This document shows, piece by piece, positions 24,242 to 32,889 of a DNA stretch of 64,000 nucleotides. Position 1 is the stretch's first letter, and every line of letters begins with the position of its first letter. This DNA is from an uncultured Faecalibacterium sp. Lineage in GTDB: Bacteria; Bacillota; Clostridia; Oscillospirales; Ruminococcaceae. The notes under the pieces are model-generated. The model had not been told where the DNA came from and searched no databases. It saw only the letters and a program-made list of their open reading frames with translations. The stretch lies in contig CAKTEM010000004.1 of NCBI GenBank assembly GCA_934548045.1, forward strand, positions 94,576 through 158,575, in the 5' to 3' direction. The position numbers and the translations under genes were made by a program.

Positions 24242-25009
24242 TCAAAGCGTGTCCAGTGCCTGACGTGCAGCACGGATGGTATCTTCGCTGGTCTGCCAGA
24301 GGTCAAACTCGCTGAATCCGGGCAGACCCATCGGTACACCCTCCCGGCGGAAAATCATCCGGCTGTCCAGCACCTGTTTGCCGGAGAGGTGGAACGACTT
24401 CGCGCCTGTCTCGGCGGCAAGGGCCGGGATGTTGGCAGGGGAGACGCCTGCACCGACCAGAATCTCGATGCGGCCATTTGCGGCCTCGACCAGCTGCCGG
24501 AGCAGGGCGGAACCTGCCGGGGCGTTTGCGGCCTGACCGCTGGTAAGGATGGTGGACAGGCCCAGCGCGCAGGCATCTTCGAGCGCGGCGAATGGGTCAC
24601 GGCAGACATCAAAGGCACGATGGAGCGTCAATGCGACCGGACGCCCTGCCTTTTCCGCAGCATGGGCGGCGGCAGCGTAGATCGTGCGGAGAGCGTCGAC
24701 GTCCAATGAGCCATCTGGTTTCAGAACACCGGTCACGATGCCATCCGCACCGGCAGTGACCAGCTCAGCAGCGGATTCTTCCATCTGTGCCAGTTCGTAG
24801 GAGTCATAGCAGAAATCACCGAACCGTGGACGAAGCAGGGCGCGGACGGGAAGCCCTGTCTCGACCTTGACCTGACGCACCAGCGCAAGGCTGGGCGTTA
24901 TGCCGCCAACGACTAAATCGGCGCAGAGTTCCAGCCGGTCGGCACCGCCCTTTTTCGCGGCAATGGCACTTGCTGTGCTGTCAACACAGACTTCGAGGGT
25001 GTAGGACAT
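24242..25009 (-). CDS. cutC: CutC-family protein (copper homeostasis family)
   Basis: CutC proteins are TIM-barrel proteins linked to copper tolerance; their biochemical activity is unresolved. The 255-residue product has the family features: LEVCVDSTASAIAAKKGGADRLELCADL at the start, ALLRPRFGDFCYDSYE (usually RPRxGDFxY), ADGIVTGVLKPDGSLD, LTLHRAFDVCRDPFAALE, and STILTSGQAANAPAG. AAGGAG upstream of ATG 25009 fixes the start. It is the last gene of a minus-strand series after galK and galT, separated from galT by a composite repeat. A link to copper has no support from the neighbours. Confidence 0.9.
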   Translation of the reverse strand: MSYTLEVCVDSTASAIAAKKGGADRLELCADLVVGGITPSLALVRQVKVETGLPVRALLRPRFGDFCYDSYELAQMEESAAELVTAGADGIVTGVLKPDGSLDVDALRTIYAAAAHAAEKAGRPVALTLHRAFDVCRDPFAALEDACALGLSTILTSGQAANAPAGSALLRQLVEAANGRIEILVGAGVSPANIPALAAETGAKSFHLSGKQVLDSRMIFRREGVPMGLPGFSEFDLWQTSEDTIRAARQALDTL

Positions 25010-25029
25010 AGAGATTACTCCTTCCGTCA

Positions 25030-25165
25030 TTGCTTCGCAATGCCACCCATCCTCCCTTTGTCTCTTCGAGACATCTCCCTCCGGCCGGAGGGAGTCTTTC
25101 TCAATGAGGGAGGCTTTTCAAGGCCCCATCTTTGAGGGGGCTGTCACCGGAGGTGACTGGGGGAG
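25030..25165 (-). repeat. Composite palindromic repeat between galT and cutC, copy 6
   Basis: On the plus strand the first half (ATTGC-ttc-GCAAT, CCTCCCTTTGTC..., CTCCCTCCGGCCGGAGGGAG) matches the centre of copy 1 at about 2715-2785. The second half (GAGGGGGCTGTCACC-ggaggTGACTGGGGGAGTT) is another hairpin module of a kind common in Clostridia. The element fills the whole galT-cutC gap. Confidence 0.75.
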
Positions 25166-26665
25166 TTACTGCACACTTTCAAGAAACCGCACGAACCCGG
25201 CCCGGCCAGCTTCGTCCAGCTTATAGACACCAGCATCGACCAGAACCTCGGCGAAGACGTGGCCGATCTCATCCTGCAGGATGGTGTGGACATTCTCGGC
25301 GTTGAGGTCAGGGTGTTTTGCCAGAATCTCACCGGCCCACTCAGCGTGCTTCTGGATGTTCTCGCCATACTCGGCGGCAGGGGTGCGGTTCACCAGAGCC
25401 GTTTCCAGCTCGGCCATCTCGCCCTTCAGGCGGCTGGGGAGGACAGCCAGACCCATGACTTCGATCAGGCCGATGTTCTCCTTCTTGATGTGGTGGAGCT
25501 TTGCGTGGGGATGGTAGACGCCCAGCGGATGCTCCGGCGTCGTGATGTTATTGCGGAGAACGAGGTCGAGCTGGAACTTGCCGTCACGCATCCGGGCGAT
25601 GGGGGTGATGGTGTTGTGCGGCTCGCCGTCCGTCTCGGCAAAGATGAAGCAGCTCTCGTCGGTGTAGCCGCGCCATGCGGTCAGGATCTTGTCGGCAAGC
25701 TCGACCAGACGCTCGTCGTCGGCGCAGGTCAGACGGATGCAGCTCATCGGCCAGTGAACGATACCGGCTTCGACATCCTCATAGCCCGGGAACGTCCAGC
25801 TCTTCTCGATGGGAGCCTTTGCCATTGCGAATTCGTAGTGGCCGCCCTGAAAATGGTCGTGGCTCAGGATGCTGCCGCCGACAATGGGCAGGTCGGCGTT
25901 GCTGCCGACAAAGTAGTGGGGGAAGAGGGCGACGAAATCCAGCAGCTTGCGGAAAGTCGCGCGCTCGATCTTCATCGGGGTGTGCTGGCTGTTGAAGACG
26001 ATGCAATGCTCGTTGTAGTAGACGTAAGGGCTGTACTGCAGGTTCCACGCACTGTTGTTGATGGTGAGCGGAATGATACGGTGGTTCTCACGGGCCGGGT
26101 GGTTCATCCGGCCGGCATAGCCCTCATTCTCGACGCAGAGCTGGCACTTCGGGTAAGCACTCTGGGGCGCGAGCTTTGCGGCGGCGATGGCTTTCGGGTC
26201 CTTTTCGGGCTTGGACAGGTTGATGGTGATGTCCAGATCGCCGTAGGGGGTCTTGGTGACCCATTTCAAATCGCGTTTGATGCGGTAACGGCGGATGTAG
26301 TCGGTGTCCTGACTGAACTCATAGAACCAGTCGGTCGCTGCCTGAGGGCCTTCGTTCTCGTACCGCTCCTCAAAGTTGGCACGGACGATGCTGGGCCGGG
26401 GCGTCAGAACACCCATCAGCTTGGTGTCGAAGAGGTCACGGGCGGTGGAGTTGTCCTCACAGACACCGCGCGCAACTGCATCGTCGACCAGCACTTTCAG
26501 GATGCTCTCGAGGTCGGTGTAGCAGACATCGCCCTCGGGTTCGGTGAAGCTGTCCAGCTGCATGGTCATGAGCAACTGGTTGCGGATATATATCTCATCA
26601 TCGGGAAGGATGAGGCCGGTATCAAGGCCGTAATTGACGAGCTGCTGAATTGCGGTAGAGATCAC
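25166..26665 (-). CDS. galT: UDP-glucose-hexose-1-phosphate uridylyltransferase (Firmicute type)
   Basis: GalT exchanges UMP between UDP-glucose and galactose-1-phosphate in the Leloir pathway. The 499-residue product is the long, second-class GalT seen in Lactobacillus and Clostridia. It has CQLCVENEGYAGRMNHPARENHR, YNEHCIVFNSQHTPMKI, and VGGSILSHDHFQGGHYEF with the catalytic His region. The start is a GTG at 26665 that overlaps the galK stop (GTGA), with GGAGG just upstream; the frame is open further but inside galK. Translation is coupled to galK. No galE or galactose transporter is in the window. Confidence 0.93.
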   Translation of the reverse strand: MISTAIQQLVNYGLDTGLILPDDEIYIRNQLLMTMQLDSFTEPEGDVCYTDLESILKVLVDDAVARGVCEDNSTARDLFDTKLMGVLTPRPSIVRANFEERYENEGPQAATDWFYEFSQDTDYIRRYRIKRDLKWVTKTPYGDLDITINLSKPEKDPKAIAAAKLAPQSAYPKCQLCVENEGYAGRMNHPARENHRIIPLTINNSAWNLQYSPYVYYNEHCIVFNSQHTPMKIERATFRKLLDFVALFPHYFVGSNADLPIVGGSILSHDHFQGGHYEFAMAKAPIEKSWTFPGYEDVEAGIVHWPMSCIRLTCADDERLVELADKILTAWRGYTDESCFIFAETDGEPHNTITPIARMRDGKFQLDLVLRNNITTPEHPLGVYHPHAKLHHIKKENIGLIEVMGLAVLPSRLKGEMAELETALVNRTPAAEYGENIQKHAEWAGEILAKHPDLNAENVHTILQDEIGHVFAEVLVDAGVYKLDEAGRAGFVRFLESVQ

Positions 26666-27948
26666 AGCACTGCGCCTCCCTCCGGACGGATGGAGAGGAT
26701 GTGGCAATGACCCTCGCCGAGGATGGCTTCCATGCCGGCCTTGAACTCATCCAGCATATCCAGCGGTACAAATGCCTGTGCCGTGCCGGCGAAACCGCCG
26801 CCGTGGACACGGACAGCACCGCAGTCGCCCAGCAGATGCTTTGCGGCGGCGATGGTGACACCGACTTCCTGATGTTCCTTGTAACCGGCCGGGATGACGT
26901 TCTGGAGATATTCCCAGCTGCTGTTGCCGGACTCGTTGACGAGGGCAAGGAAAGTGTCAAAATCACCGCTGCGGAGTGCAGCGACCTGCTTTGTGACACG
27001 GTCGTTGTCGGCATAGATGTGGAACGCACGCAGAACGGCACGGTCACCACAGGCCTTGCGACACTCGGGAATCTTGGAGATAAACGTCTCAAACGGGACA
27101 TCACGCAGGACTTCGCCGCCGCAGACAGCAGCGACCGCACGGCAATCGGTGGGGATGGCGGCATACTCGTCGGTCAGGTCAGCATGGTCTGCACCGGAAT
27201 CGAGGATGCAGAGGGCGAGGCCGGCCTTGGAGAAATCGACTGCGACCGGCTCCACATCGGGGTGTGCCGGGTCAGCGAAATCAATGGTAATGATGTTGCC
27301 GACGCTGGACGCCATCTGATCCATCAGGCCGCAGGGTTTGCCAAAGTAAACGTTCTCTGCCCACTGGCCGATCTGAGCGATGGCGATGGGTGAGACTTTC
27401 TCGGTCATGAACAGGTCGTTCAGGATGACGCCGATCAGGACTTCAAACGCGGCAGAGGAAGAGACGCCGCTGCCCTTGGGAACGTTGGACGAGATGTAGA
27501 CATCCAGACCGGACAGAGCCGCGCCGCGCTGGACAAAGGCGGCGCACTCGCCGCGCAGGATGGCGGCACTGGTGTTTTCCTCTTCCTTGCGCGTGGTCAG
27601 GTCAGCGAGGTCGATGACGCAGAGGTCGTAGCCTTCGCTCTGGACACGCAGCTGATTTAGGCTGTTGGGGCCTGCCGCCGCGATCATATCGATGTTGACA
27701 CTGCCTGCCAGAACACGGCCATGCTGATGGTCGGTGTGGTTGCCGCCGATCTCGGTGCGGCCCGGCGCGCTGTACAGTCCGGCCTCGGTGTGGGAGCCGA
27801 AGGTCTTTTCCAGACCGTCCAGCACGGCGGCATAACGAGCAGCCTGCGCAGGGGTCTGTTCCGGTGCGCAGCAGTACAGGGAGGCCAGACGGTCGGTGTG
27901 GGTGCCGTCGGTCAGTTCCTGCTTCCAAACAGAAATGGGCTTCATCAT
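26662..27948 (-). CDS. galK: Galactokinase
   Basis: GalK phosphorylates galactose to galactose-1-phosphate with ATP. The 428-residue product carries the galactokinase signature GRTEIGGNHTDHQHG (63-77), the GHMP ATP motif PKGSGVSSSAAFE (157-169), the likely catalytic Asp in CGLMDQMASS (Asp210), and VRVHGGGFAGTAQAFVP near the end. Tandem ATG codons at 27948 and 27945 follow GAGGAGG. The first codons of galT overlap the end of galK. The two form the core of a galactose operon, probably with cutC as a third gene. No obvious operator was recognised upstream. Confidence 0.94.
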   Translation of the reverse strand: MMKPISVWKQELTDGTHTDRLASLYCCAPEQTPAQAARYAAVLDGLEKTFGSHTEAGLYSAPGRTEIGGNHTDHQHGRVLAGSVNIDMIAAAGPNSLNQLRVQSEGYDLCVIDLADLTTRKEEENTSAAILRGECAAFVQRGAALSGLDVYISSNVPKGSGVSSSAAFEVLIGVILNDLFMTEKVSPIAIAQIGQWAENVYFGKPCGLMDQMASSVGNIITIDFADPAHPDVEPVAVDFSKAGLALCILDSGADHADLTDEYAAIPTDCRAVAAVCGGEVLRDVPFETFISKIPECRKACGDRAVLRAFHIYADNDRVTKQVAALRSGDFDTFLALVNESGNSSWEYLQNVIPAGYKEHQEVGVTIAAAKHLLGDCGAVRVHGGGFAGTAQAFVPLDMLDEFKAGMEAILGEGHCHILSIRPEGGAVL

Positions 27949-28100
27949 TGCGCGTTCCTCCTCTGAATCTCAGATGGTTGATGTATTCGTCACAGCTCAG
28001 ATCGGAGCCGTGTTTTCCTGAATCTATAATAAAGAATTTGCCACGAAAAAACCATGTAATATTGTTGCGTCTGGATGGAAAAGGTGACGGGAAAATCCGC

Positions 28101-29228
28101 TCACTTCCCGGCGGAAAAATCGCTGCCGGTCAAACCGTCGAGGTTGAGCATCCCTTCCAGTGCTGCGATGTCGGTGGTGACATCCAGTGCATCCGCCTGA
28201 AACAGCTTGTCCAGCTGGTTCTCAAAGGCTTTGATGAGCATATCCATCGACCGTTCGATGCTCTGCTTCGCCTCGGTGATGTTCGCGCCCTGTACATCCT
28301 GTGACGAAAGCTGGGCGTAGGTGTTCAGCAGCTTGAGCGAGGTAGGCAGATAGTAGTCCATGAATTTCTGGAGCTGGGCTTTTTTGTCCGGGTCCTGTTT
28401 TGCCAGCGCGAAGATGCGCGCGCTCAGCTCTTCCAGACGGGAAATTTTCGCGGTCATCACCGGGTCAGGGATGGCGTCGTTGACCTGCCGCAGCTGGCGG
28501 AGCAGGGAAGTGTAAGTATCCTCGGGAGCAGCCGGTTCCGCTTTTGGCTGCGGTTTCGCTTTGGGTGGCTCGGGTGCGGCACCCCGGACGACCAGTGTAT
28601 TGGTGCGGTTGTCGATGTAGGCGTCCGCACCGAAATAGCCGTGTTCGATGGCATCTTCCAGAATAGACCGCCCCTTCGCGCTCGAGATGCCAGCGGCGGC
28701 AAACAGCTCATCGAGAGGGATGCTGTCGCGGTCGCCCACGATTTTGTCGAACAGGCGTTCCAGCTTCCGGCTGCGGCTCATCCGCAAGCCGATCCAGAGT
28801 GCGCCACCGCCGCCCAGAATCTGCGCAATGCTGGTAAAAATGTCGTAAGGAAGGAGACCGCCGCCAGCGTCCAACAGGGTCACGACGCCGGAAAACAGGA
28901 ACAGACCGCCCAGAACGGTGCAAAGGGTCGTGAGCCGCTTGTGCCACTTTTTGGATTTTTTCTGTTCCTCGGTGGGAACGTCGTGGCCGTAGATATGTTC
29001 CGTATTGTTGGACGGTTCCGAACCAGCGGAGAAGTTCGCCGTCCGGGTGTCCTGCGCGCGGAAATCGCTGGAATAATCCGCGTTTTCCTGCTCTTTGCGC
29101 TCAGCATCCCGGTCGATGGAGCGCAGGATGAAAAACAGGATGCCCAGCCACGGCGAAAGGCCGAACAGCGCAAACAACGCGATGGTGGGGATGTGGGCGA
29201 GATAATGCTTGCTGCGTCTTGGTTCCAT
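28101..29228 (-). CDS. XpaC-like membrane protein (bromo-chloroindolyl phosphate hydrolysis family)
   Basis: The 375-residue product has two hydrophobic regions, one near the N-terminus (about 12-35) and a double one around 100-145, then a soluble C-terminal half. That half contains an Ala/Pro/Lys linker and a helical segment with LLRQLRQVNDAIPDPVMTAKISRLEELSARIF, typical of XpaC proteins, and a long helix to the end. The family is often found with TelA, but telA is not here. Its biochemical role is unknown. AAGGAGG eleven bases upstream supports ATG 29228; a frame extension to 29276 would run into the htpG terminator. Confidence 0.75.
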   Translation of the reverse strand: MEPRRSKHYLAHIPTIALFALFGLSPWLGILFFILRSIDRDAERKEQENADYSSDFRAQDTRTANFSAGSEPSNNTEHIYGHDVPTEEQKKSKKWHKRLTTLCTVLGGLFLFSGVVTLLDAGGGLLPYDIFTSIAQILGGGGALWIGLRMSRSRKLERLFDKIVGDRDSIPLDELFAAAGISSAKGRSILEDAIEHGYFGADAYIDNRTNTLVVRGAAPEPPKAKPQPKAEPAAPEDTYTSLLRQLRQVNDAIPDPVMTAKISRLEELSARIFALAKQDPDKKAQLQKFMDYYLPTSLKLLNTYAQLSSQDVQGANITEAKQSIERSMDMLIKAFENQLDKLFQADALDVTTDIAALEGMLNLDGLTGSDFSAGK

Positions 29229-29253
29229 GGGGCGAAAATCCTCCTTACACACA

Positions 29254-29299
29254 AAAAGAGCCGTGTTCCAGTTCAATGATACCAGAACACGGCTCTTTT
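29254..29299 (-). terminator. Terminator after htpG
   Basis: AAAAGAGCCGTGTTC (29254-29268) pairs perfectly with GAACACGGCTCTTTT (29285-29299). T-runs occur on both strands. It ends htpG transcription before the xpaC start. Confidence 0.88.
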
Positions 29300-29320
29300 G
29301 TTAAGAGGAAGTTTATATTA

Positions 29321-31249
29321 TCAGTTCATGAGGCTGCAAACCGCTTCGGCGTAAGCAGCAGGGTCATCGACAGGCAGGCCCTCGATGAGCTGTGCCTGTG
29401 CGTAGAGCAGGGAGCTGTACTTCTTGAGCTTCTCGGTGTCGCCGGCCTCTTGTGCAGCTTTCAGGACAGCGAAGACCGGGTGATTGATGTTCAGTTCCAG
29501 AACCTTGTCGCTCTTGACGTTCTCGCTGCCAGGCTGCTTGGACAGGACCTTCTCCATCTCGATGGACAGAGGGCCGTCCGCAGACAGGCAGACCGGATGA
29601 TCCTTCAGACGGGTCGAAACTTTGACTTCCTTGACCTTGCCGTCCAGAGCGTCCTTCATGGCGTCGAACAGAGCCTTGTTCTCGGTGGTGGCATCCTCAG
29701 CGGCCTTCTTCTCCTCGTCGGTCTCAAGGCCGAGGTCACCGCTGTTGACGTTCTTGAACTCAACGGTGCCGTCCTTGCCCTCAGCATCCTTACGGGGATA
29801 GCTGCGCATGATCTGCAGGCAGAATTCATCGACATCCTCGGTCAGGAGCAGGACATCATAGCCCTTGTCCAGAACCAGTTCGGTCGCAGGCAGCTTTGCC
29901 AGACGGTCGGTGGAGTCGCCGGCAGCGAAGTAGATGAACTTCTGCTCGGCAGGCATCTTCTCGACGTACTCCTGCAGCGTCACCATCTTCTGCTCCTTTG
30001 CGGAGTAGAACAGCAGCAGGTCGCGCAGCAGCTCGGCGTGCATACCGTAATCGGAGTATGCGCCGAACTTGATCTGACGGCCGAACTCCTTCCAGAACTC
30101 CTCATACTTTGCGCGGTCGTTCTGCAGCATGGCGTGCAGCTCGTTCTTGATCTTCTTTTCCAGTGCGTTGTGGATGAGCTTCAGTTGGTTGTCCTGCTGG
30201 AGCATCTCACGGCTGATGTTCAGGCTCAGGTCCTGACTGTCGACGATGCCTTTGATGAAGCTGAAGTAGTCGGGCAGCAGGTCGGCGCACTTCTCCATGA
30301 TGAGGACACCGGATGCGTACAGGGCCAGACCCTTCTCGTAGTCCTTGGTATAGAAGTCGTAGGGGCGGTGGCTCGGCACAAAGAGAAGAGCATTGTAGTT
30401 TGCGGTACCCTCGGTGCGGCTGACGATGACGCGAGCCGGGTCGGTGTAATCGTTGAACTTATCCTTATAGAAGCTGTTGTACTCCTCGTCGGTGACTTCG
30501 CTCTTCTGCTTTTTCCAGATAGGAACCATGCTGTTCAGGGTCTCAAGCTCGGTGTAAGTCTCCCACTCGGGCTTGTAGTCCTCGGGCTTGGGATCGGGTT
30601 CGGGCTTCTGACGGCTCTTCTCACGCTCCATCTGGATGGGATAACGGACATAGTCGCTGTACTTCTTGACGATGGCGACGATGCCGTACTCGTTGACGAA
30701 GTTATCGTAATTGTCGGTCTCGGTGTCGGGCTTGATGTGCAGGATGATGTCGGTACCGACGGTGTCCTTCTCGGCAGGATTCAGCTCGTAGCCGTCAGCA
30801 CCGCTGGACTCCCACTGCCAAGCTTCATCCGAACCGTAGGCACGGGAGATGACGGTGACTTTATCAGCGACCATGAAAGCGGAGTAGAAGCCGACGCCGA
30901 ACTGACCGATGATGTCGATGTTCTCGTCCTTGTTGTCCTTCTTGAAGTCGAGGGAACCGGAGTGGGCGATGGTGCCGAGGTTGGATTCCAGCTCGTCCTT
31001 CGTCATGCCGATGCCGTTATCGGAAACGGTCAGGGTGCGGTTCTCCTTGTCCAGCGTCAGCAGGATGCGGAAATCGCTTTTGTTCATGCCGACGGAAGTG
31101 TCGGTCAGGCTCTTATAGTAAAGCTTGTCGATGGCGTCCGAAGCGTTGGAGATCAGCTCACGGAGAAAGATCTCTTTGTTGGTGTAGATGGAGTTGATCA
31201 TCATGTCCATCAGCTTTTTGCTTTCAGCCTGAAATTCTTTTTTCGCCAT
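29321..31249 (-). CDS. htpG: Chaperone protein HtpG (Hsp90)
   Basis: HtpG is the bacterial Hsp90, an ATP-driven chaperone. The 642-residue product has the GHKL ATP site: ELISNASDAIDKL (Asn35, Asp38), VSDNGIGMT, and IGQFGVGFYSAFMVADKV. The middle and C-terminal dimerisation domains follow, with length as expected. AGAGG nine bases before ATG 31249 selects this start over two upstream in-frame ATGs. Expression is controlled by a promoter overlapped by a perfect CIRCE box, so HrcA repression and heat induction are expected. It ends at its own terminator and is probably a single-gene unit. Confidence 0.96.
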   Translation of the reverse strand: MAKKEFQAESKKLMDMMINSIYTNKEIFLRELISNASDAIDKLYYKSLTDTSVGMNKSDFRILLTLDKENRTLTVSDNGIGMTKDELESNLGTIAHSGSLDFKKDNKDENIDIIGQFGVGFYSAFMVADKVTVISRAYGSDEAWQWESSGADGYELNPAEKDTVGTDIILHIKPDTETDNYDNFVNEYGIVAIVKKYSDYVRYPIQMEREKSRQKPEPDPKPEDYKPEWETYTELETLNSMVPIWKKQKSEVTDEEYNSFYKDKFNDYTDPARVIVSRTEGTANYNALLFVPSHRPYDFYTKDYEKGLALYASGVLIMEKCADLLPDYFSFIKGIVDSQDLSLNISREMLQQDNQLKLIHNALEKKIKNELHAMLQNDRAKYEEFWKEFGRQIKFGAYSDYGMHAELLRDLLLFYSAKEQKMVTLQEYVEKMPAEQKFIYFAAGDSTDRLAKLPATELVLDKGYDVLLLTEDVDEFCLQIMRSYPRKDAEGKDGTVEFKNVNSGDLGLETDEEKKAAEDATTENKALFDAMKDALDGKVKEVKVSTRLKDHPVCLSADGPLSIEMEKVLSKQPGSENVKSDKVLELNINHPVFAVLKAAQEAGDTEKLKKYSSLLYAQAQLIEGLPVDDPAAYAEAVCSLMN

Positions 31250-31327
31250 AATGCAAAACCTCTTCATCTTTAAAATGTGCCTTGCCAAGAAAAGCACCCG
31301 GACAATGCCGGAATTACTTTGCTTACC

Positions 31328-31354
31328 TTAGCACTCATATCATACGAGTGCTAA
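31328..31354 (-). promoter_or_regulatory. CIRCE operator (HrcA-binding site) of htpG
   Basis: TTAGCACTC (31328-31336), nine bases, GAGTGCTAA (31346-31354), an exact match to the CIRCE consensus. It begins inside the -10 of the htpG promoter, the classical position for HrcA repression. Confidence 0.95.
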
Positions 31355-31381
31355 TATACACCGACTGAGAGCAAAAATCAA
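31353..31381 (-). promoter_or_regulatory. htpG promoter
   Basis: On the minus strand, TTGATT (31381-31376), 17 bases, TATATT (31358-31353). The last two bases of the -10 are the first of the CIRCE box. Confidence 0.85.
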
Positions 31382-31450
31382 GGGGTTTCATAAAAAGTTT
31401 AAAATTCTCCCTCAAATAGTTCCACTTAGCTTTCCTTTGGCGCAGTAAAG

Positions 31451-31459
31451 TGCTATAAT
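31451..31459 (+). promoter_or_regulatory. Extended -10 promoter of the esterase gene
   Basis: TGCTATAAT is a full extended -10. The -35 region (TTTCCT or TTCCTT) is poor. It lies 37 bases before the ATG at 31496. Confidence 0.6.
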
Positions 31460-31495
31460 GACACTGTTGTGAATTTCAGCTCAGGAGGAGAAAAC

Positions 31496-32272
31496 ATGCG
31501 GCTTGAAACATTGAAGCTCTCGGGTGACGGGTACTTGGCTGTCTATCTGCGCGAAGCGGCGGAGGCGATGCCGGACGCTGTGCTGCGGCCGATGGTGGTC
31601 GTGGTTCCCGGCGGCGGATACAATCACGTCAGCCCACGGGAGGGCGACCCGGTGGCATTGCAGTTCGCGGCGGCAGGGTATCACACCGCCGTCTTACATT
31701 ATAATGTGGGCGAGGGTGCGCAGAACTATCAGCCGATGCGTCAGCTGAACGAAGCGTTGCATCTGCTGCGCGAACACGCGGCGGAGTGGAACATTCTGCT
31801 CGATAAGATCGCGGTCTGCGGCTTCTCGGCCGGCGGCCACCTTGCGCTTTCGTCGGCGGTGCTGGACATCCCGGACTGCGAAAACCAGCAGCGGCCCAAT
31901 GCTGTGATTCTGGGCTATCCGGTGGTTTCGGCCGGGGAGTTTGCCCATCGGGGAAGTTTCGAGATGCTAACAGGCAGCAGCGACCTCGCCGCTCAGCAGA
32001 AATTCACGCTGGAAGATAAGATCACGCCGCAGACACCGCCCGTCTTCGTCTGGCATACGATGGAAGACCAGACCGTGCCGGTGGAAAACACCCTCATGCT
32101 CCTGTCCGCTCTGCGCAGGGCCGGTGTGCCGTGTGAGGCGCACCTGTTCGAGAAGGGCGTTCATGGTACCAGCATCAGCACGGCGGAGGTCAACGCCGCC
32201 AGCGCGCACCGCCATCACTGGGTGGAATTGGCTGTGGAATGGCTGGGCGATACGTTCGGTTTTTATCTCTGA
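31496..32272 (+). CDS. Alpha/beta-hydrolase esterase (BD-FAE/acetyl-esterase-like)
   Basis: The 258-residue product has an alpha/beta-hydrolase layout. The oxyanion region is VVVVPGGGYNHVSPREGDP, the nucleophile elbow is GFSAGG (Ser111), an Asp follows in HTMEDQTVP, and the His is in EKGVHGTS. This pattern is that of cytoplasmic carbohydrate acetyl-esterases and similar enzymes in gut Clostridia. No signal peptide is seen. AGGAGGAG just before ATG 31496 sets the start; a GTG at 31469 in frame overlaps nothing useful. The substrate is probably an acetylated sugar, but this is inference. A new promoter begins after it. Confidence 0.82.
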   Translation: MRLETLKLSGDGYLAVYLREAAEAMPDAVLRPMVVVVPGGGYNHVSPREGDPVALQFAAAGYHTAVLHYNVGEGAQNYQPMRQLNEALHLLREHAAEWNILLDKIAVCGFSAGGHLALSSAVLDIPDCENQQRPNAVILGYPVVSAGEFAHRGSFEMLTGSSDLAAQQKFTLEDKITPQTPPVFVWHTMEDQTVPVENTLMLLSALRRAGVPCEAHLFEKGVHGTSISTAEVNAASAHRHHWVELAVEWLGDTFGFYL

Positions 32273-32308
32273 TTTAAGCATAGCTACAAAAATTTCATGA
32301 AAAAACTG

Positions 32309-32337
32309 TTGACCTGTACAATCTTTTGAAGTATACT
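32309..32337 (+). promoter_or_regulatory. Promoter of the unknown small gene at 32397
   Basis: TTGACC (32309-32314), 17 bases, TATACT (32332-32337). The leader contains a small hairpin GGGGAG-aaaac-CTCCCC (32357-32373). Confidence 0.72.
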
Positions 32338-32396
32338 GGTCAGCGGAGACAAACAAGGGGAGAAAACCTCCCCCGAAGGAAAGAGGAATTGGAATT

Positions 32397-32837
32397 ATGG
32401 TCATCGATCCGCAACTGCCGAAAATCTCCGTCAAAGACCTGCTGATGCAGGCATTTTTGACTGGCTGGGAGCTTTCTGATAAGAGCATCTCGCAGGATGA
32501 GTACCTGCAAAGCTCGATCCAGGTCATCGAAATGCTACAGGTAGAGCCGGAAAACCTCTACGCAGAGGAAGGTCTCGGCCTGCCCGATGGCGAGGAAGTC
32601 GACCATCTCGACGACCTGCTCCGCGCGGACGGTCAGTGGCTGTACTACGGTGTGGAGGCGGAGAACTTCTTCCTCATCCAGTGGTACCCCGACAAGGCCG
32701 CAGCGAACGCAAAGCTGGCTGAGCTGGAAGCACTGGGCGACGGCAAGCAGTACCTCGTCGACCTGAGCCTTGAGCGCGAAAACAACTCGGTGGCCGAAAA
32801 CTTCGGCAATTCCAATCCCGTCCAGCTCCGCTCCTGA
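32397..32837 (+). CDS. Conserved-looking hypothetical protein, 146 residues
   Basis: I do not recognise this family. The protein is acidic, with no signal peptide and no membrane segment. The first 65 residues look helical (ISVKDLLMQAFLTGWELSDKSISQDEYLQSSIQVIEML), and the middle (LLRADGQWLYYGVEAENFFLIQWYP) looks like beta strands. AGAGGA nine bases upstream supports the ATG, and a strong promoter stands 60 bases before it, so it is very likely expressed. It precedes the HD-domain gene by 52 bases in the same direction and may share its transcript. Confidence 0.7.
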   Translation: MVIDPQLPKISVKDLLMQAFLTGWELSDKSISQDEYLQSSIQVIEMLQVEPENLYAEEGLGLPDGEEVDHLDDLLRADGQWLYYGVEAENFFLIQWYPDKAAANAKLAELEALGDGKQYLVDLSLERENNSVAENFGNSNPVQLRS

Positions 32838-32889
32838 ACGAAACTGAATTTAGCTTTGATCCAAAAGGGATCGAAAGGGAAACCCAATT

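Noticed and set aside
24092..24265. A plus-strand ORF of about 57 codons starting inside the riboswitch terminator (MYFECRTMLFFLFLILLF...)
   Set aside because: It has no ribosome-binding site, begins within the expression platform and runs through two terminators and the end of cutC on the opposite strand.
29219..31273. Long plus-strand open frame opposite htpG
   Set aside because: Shadow of htpG with a low-complexity Leu/Val-rich translation and no start signal.
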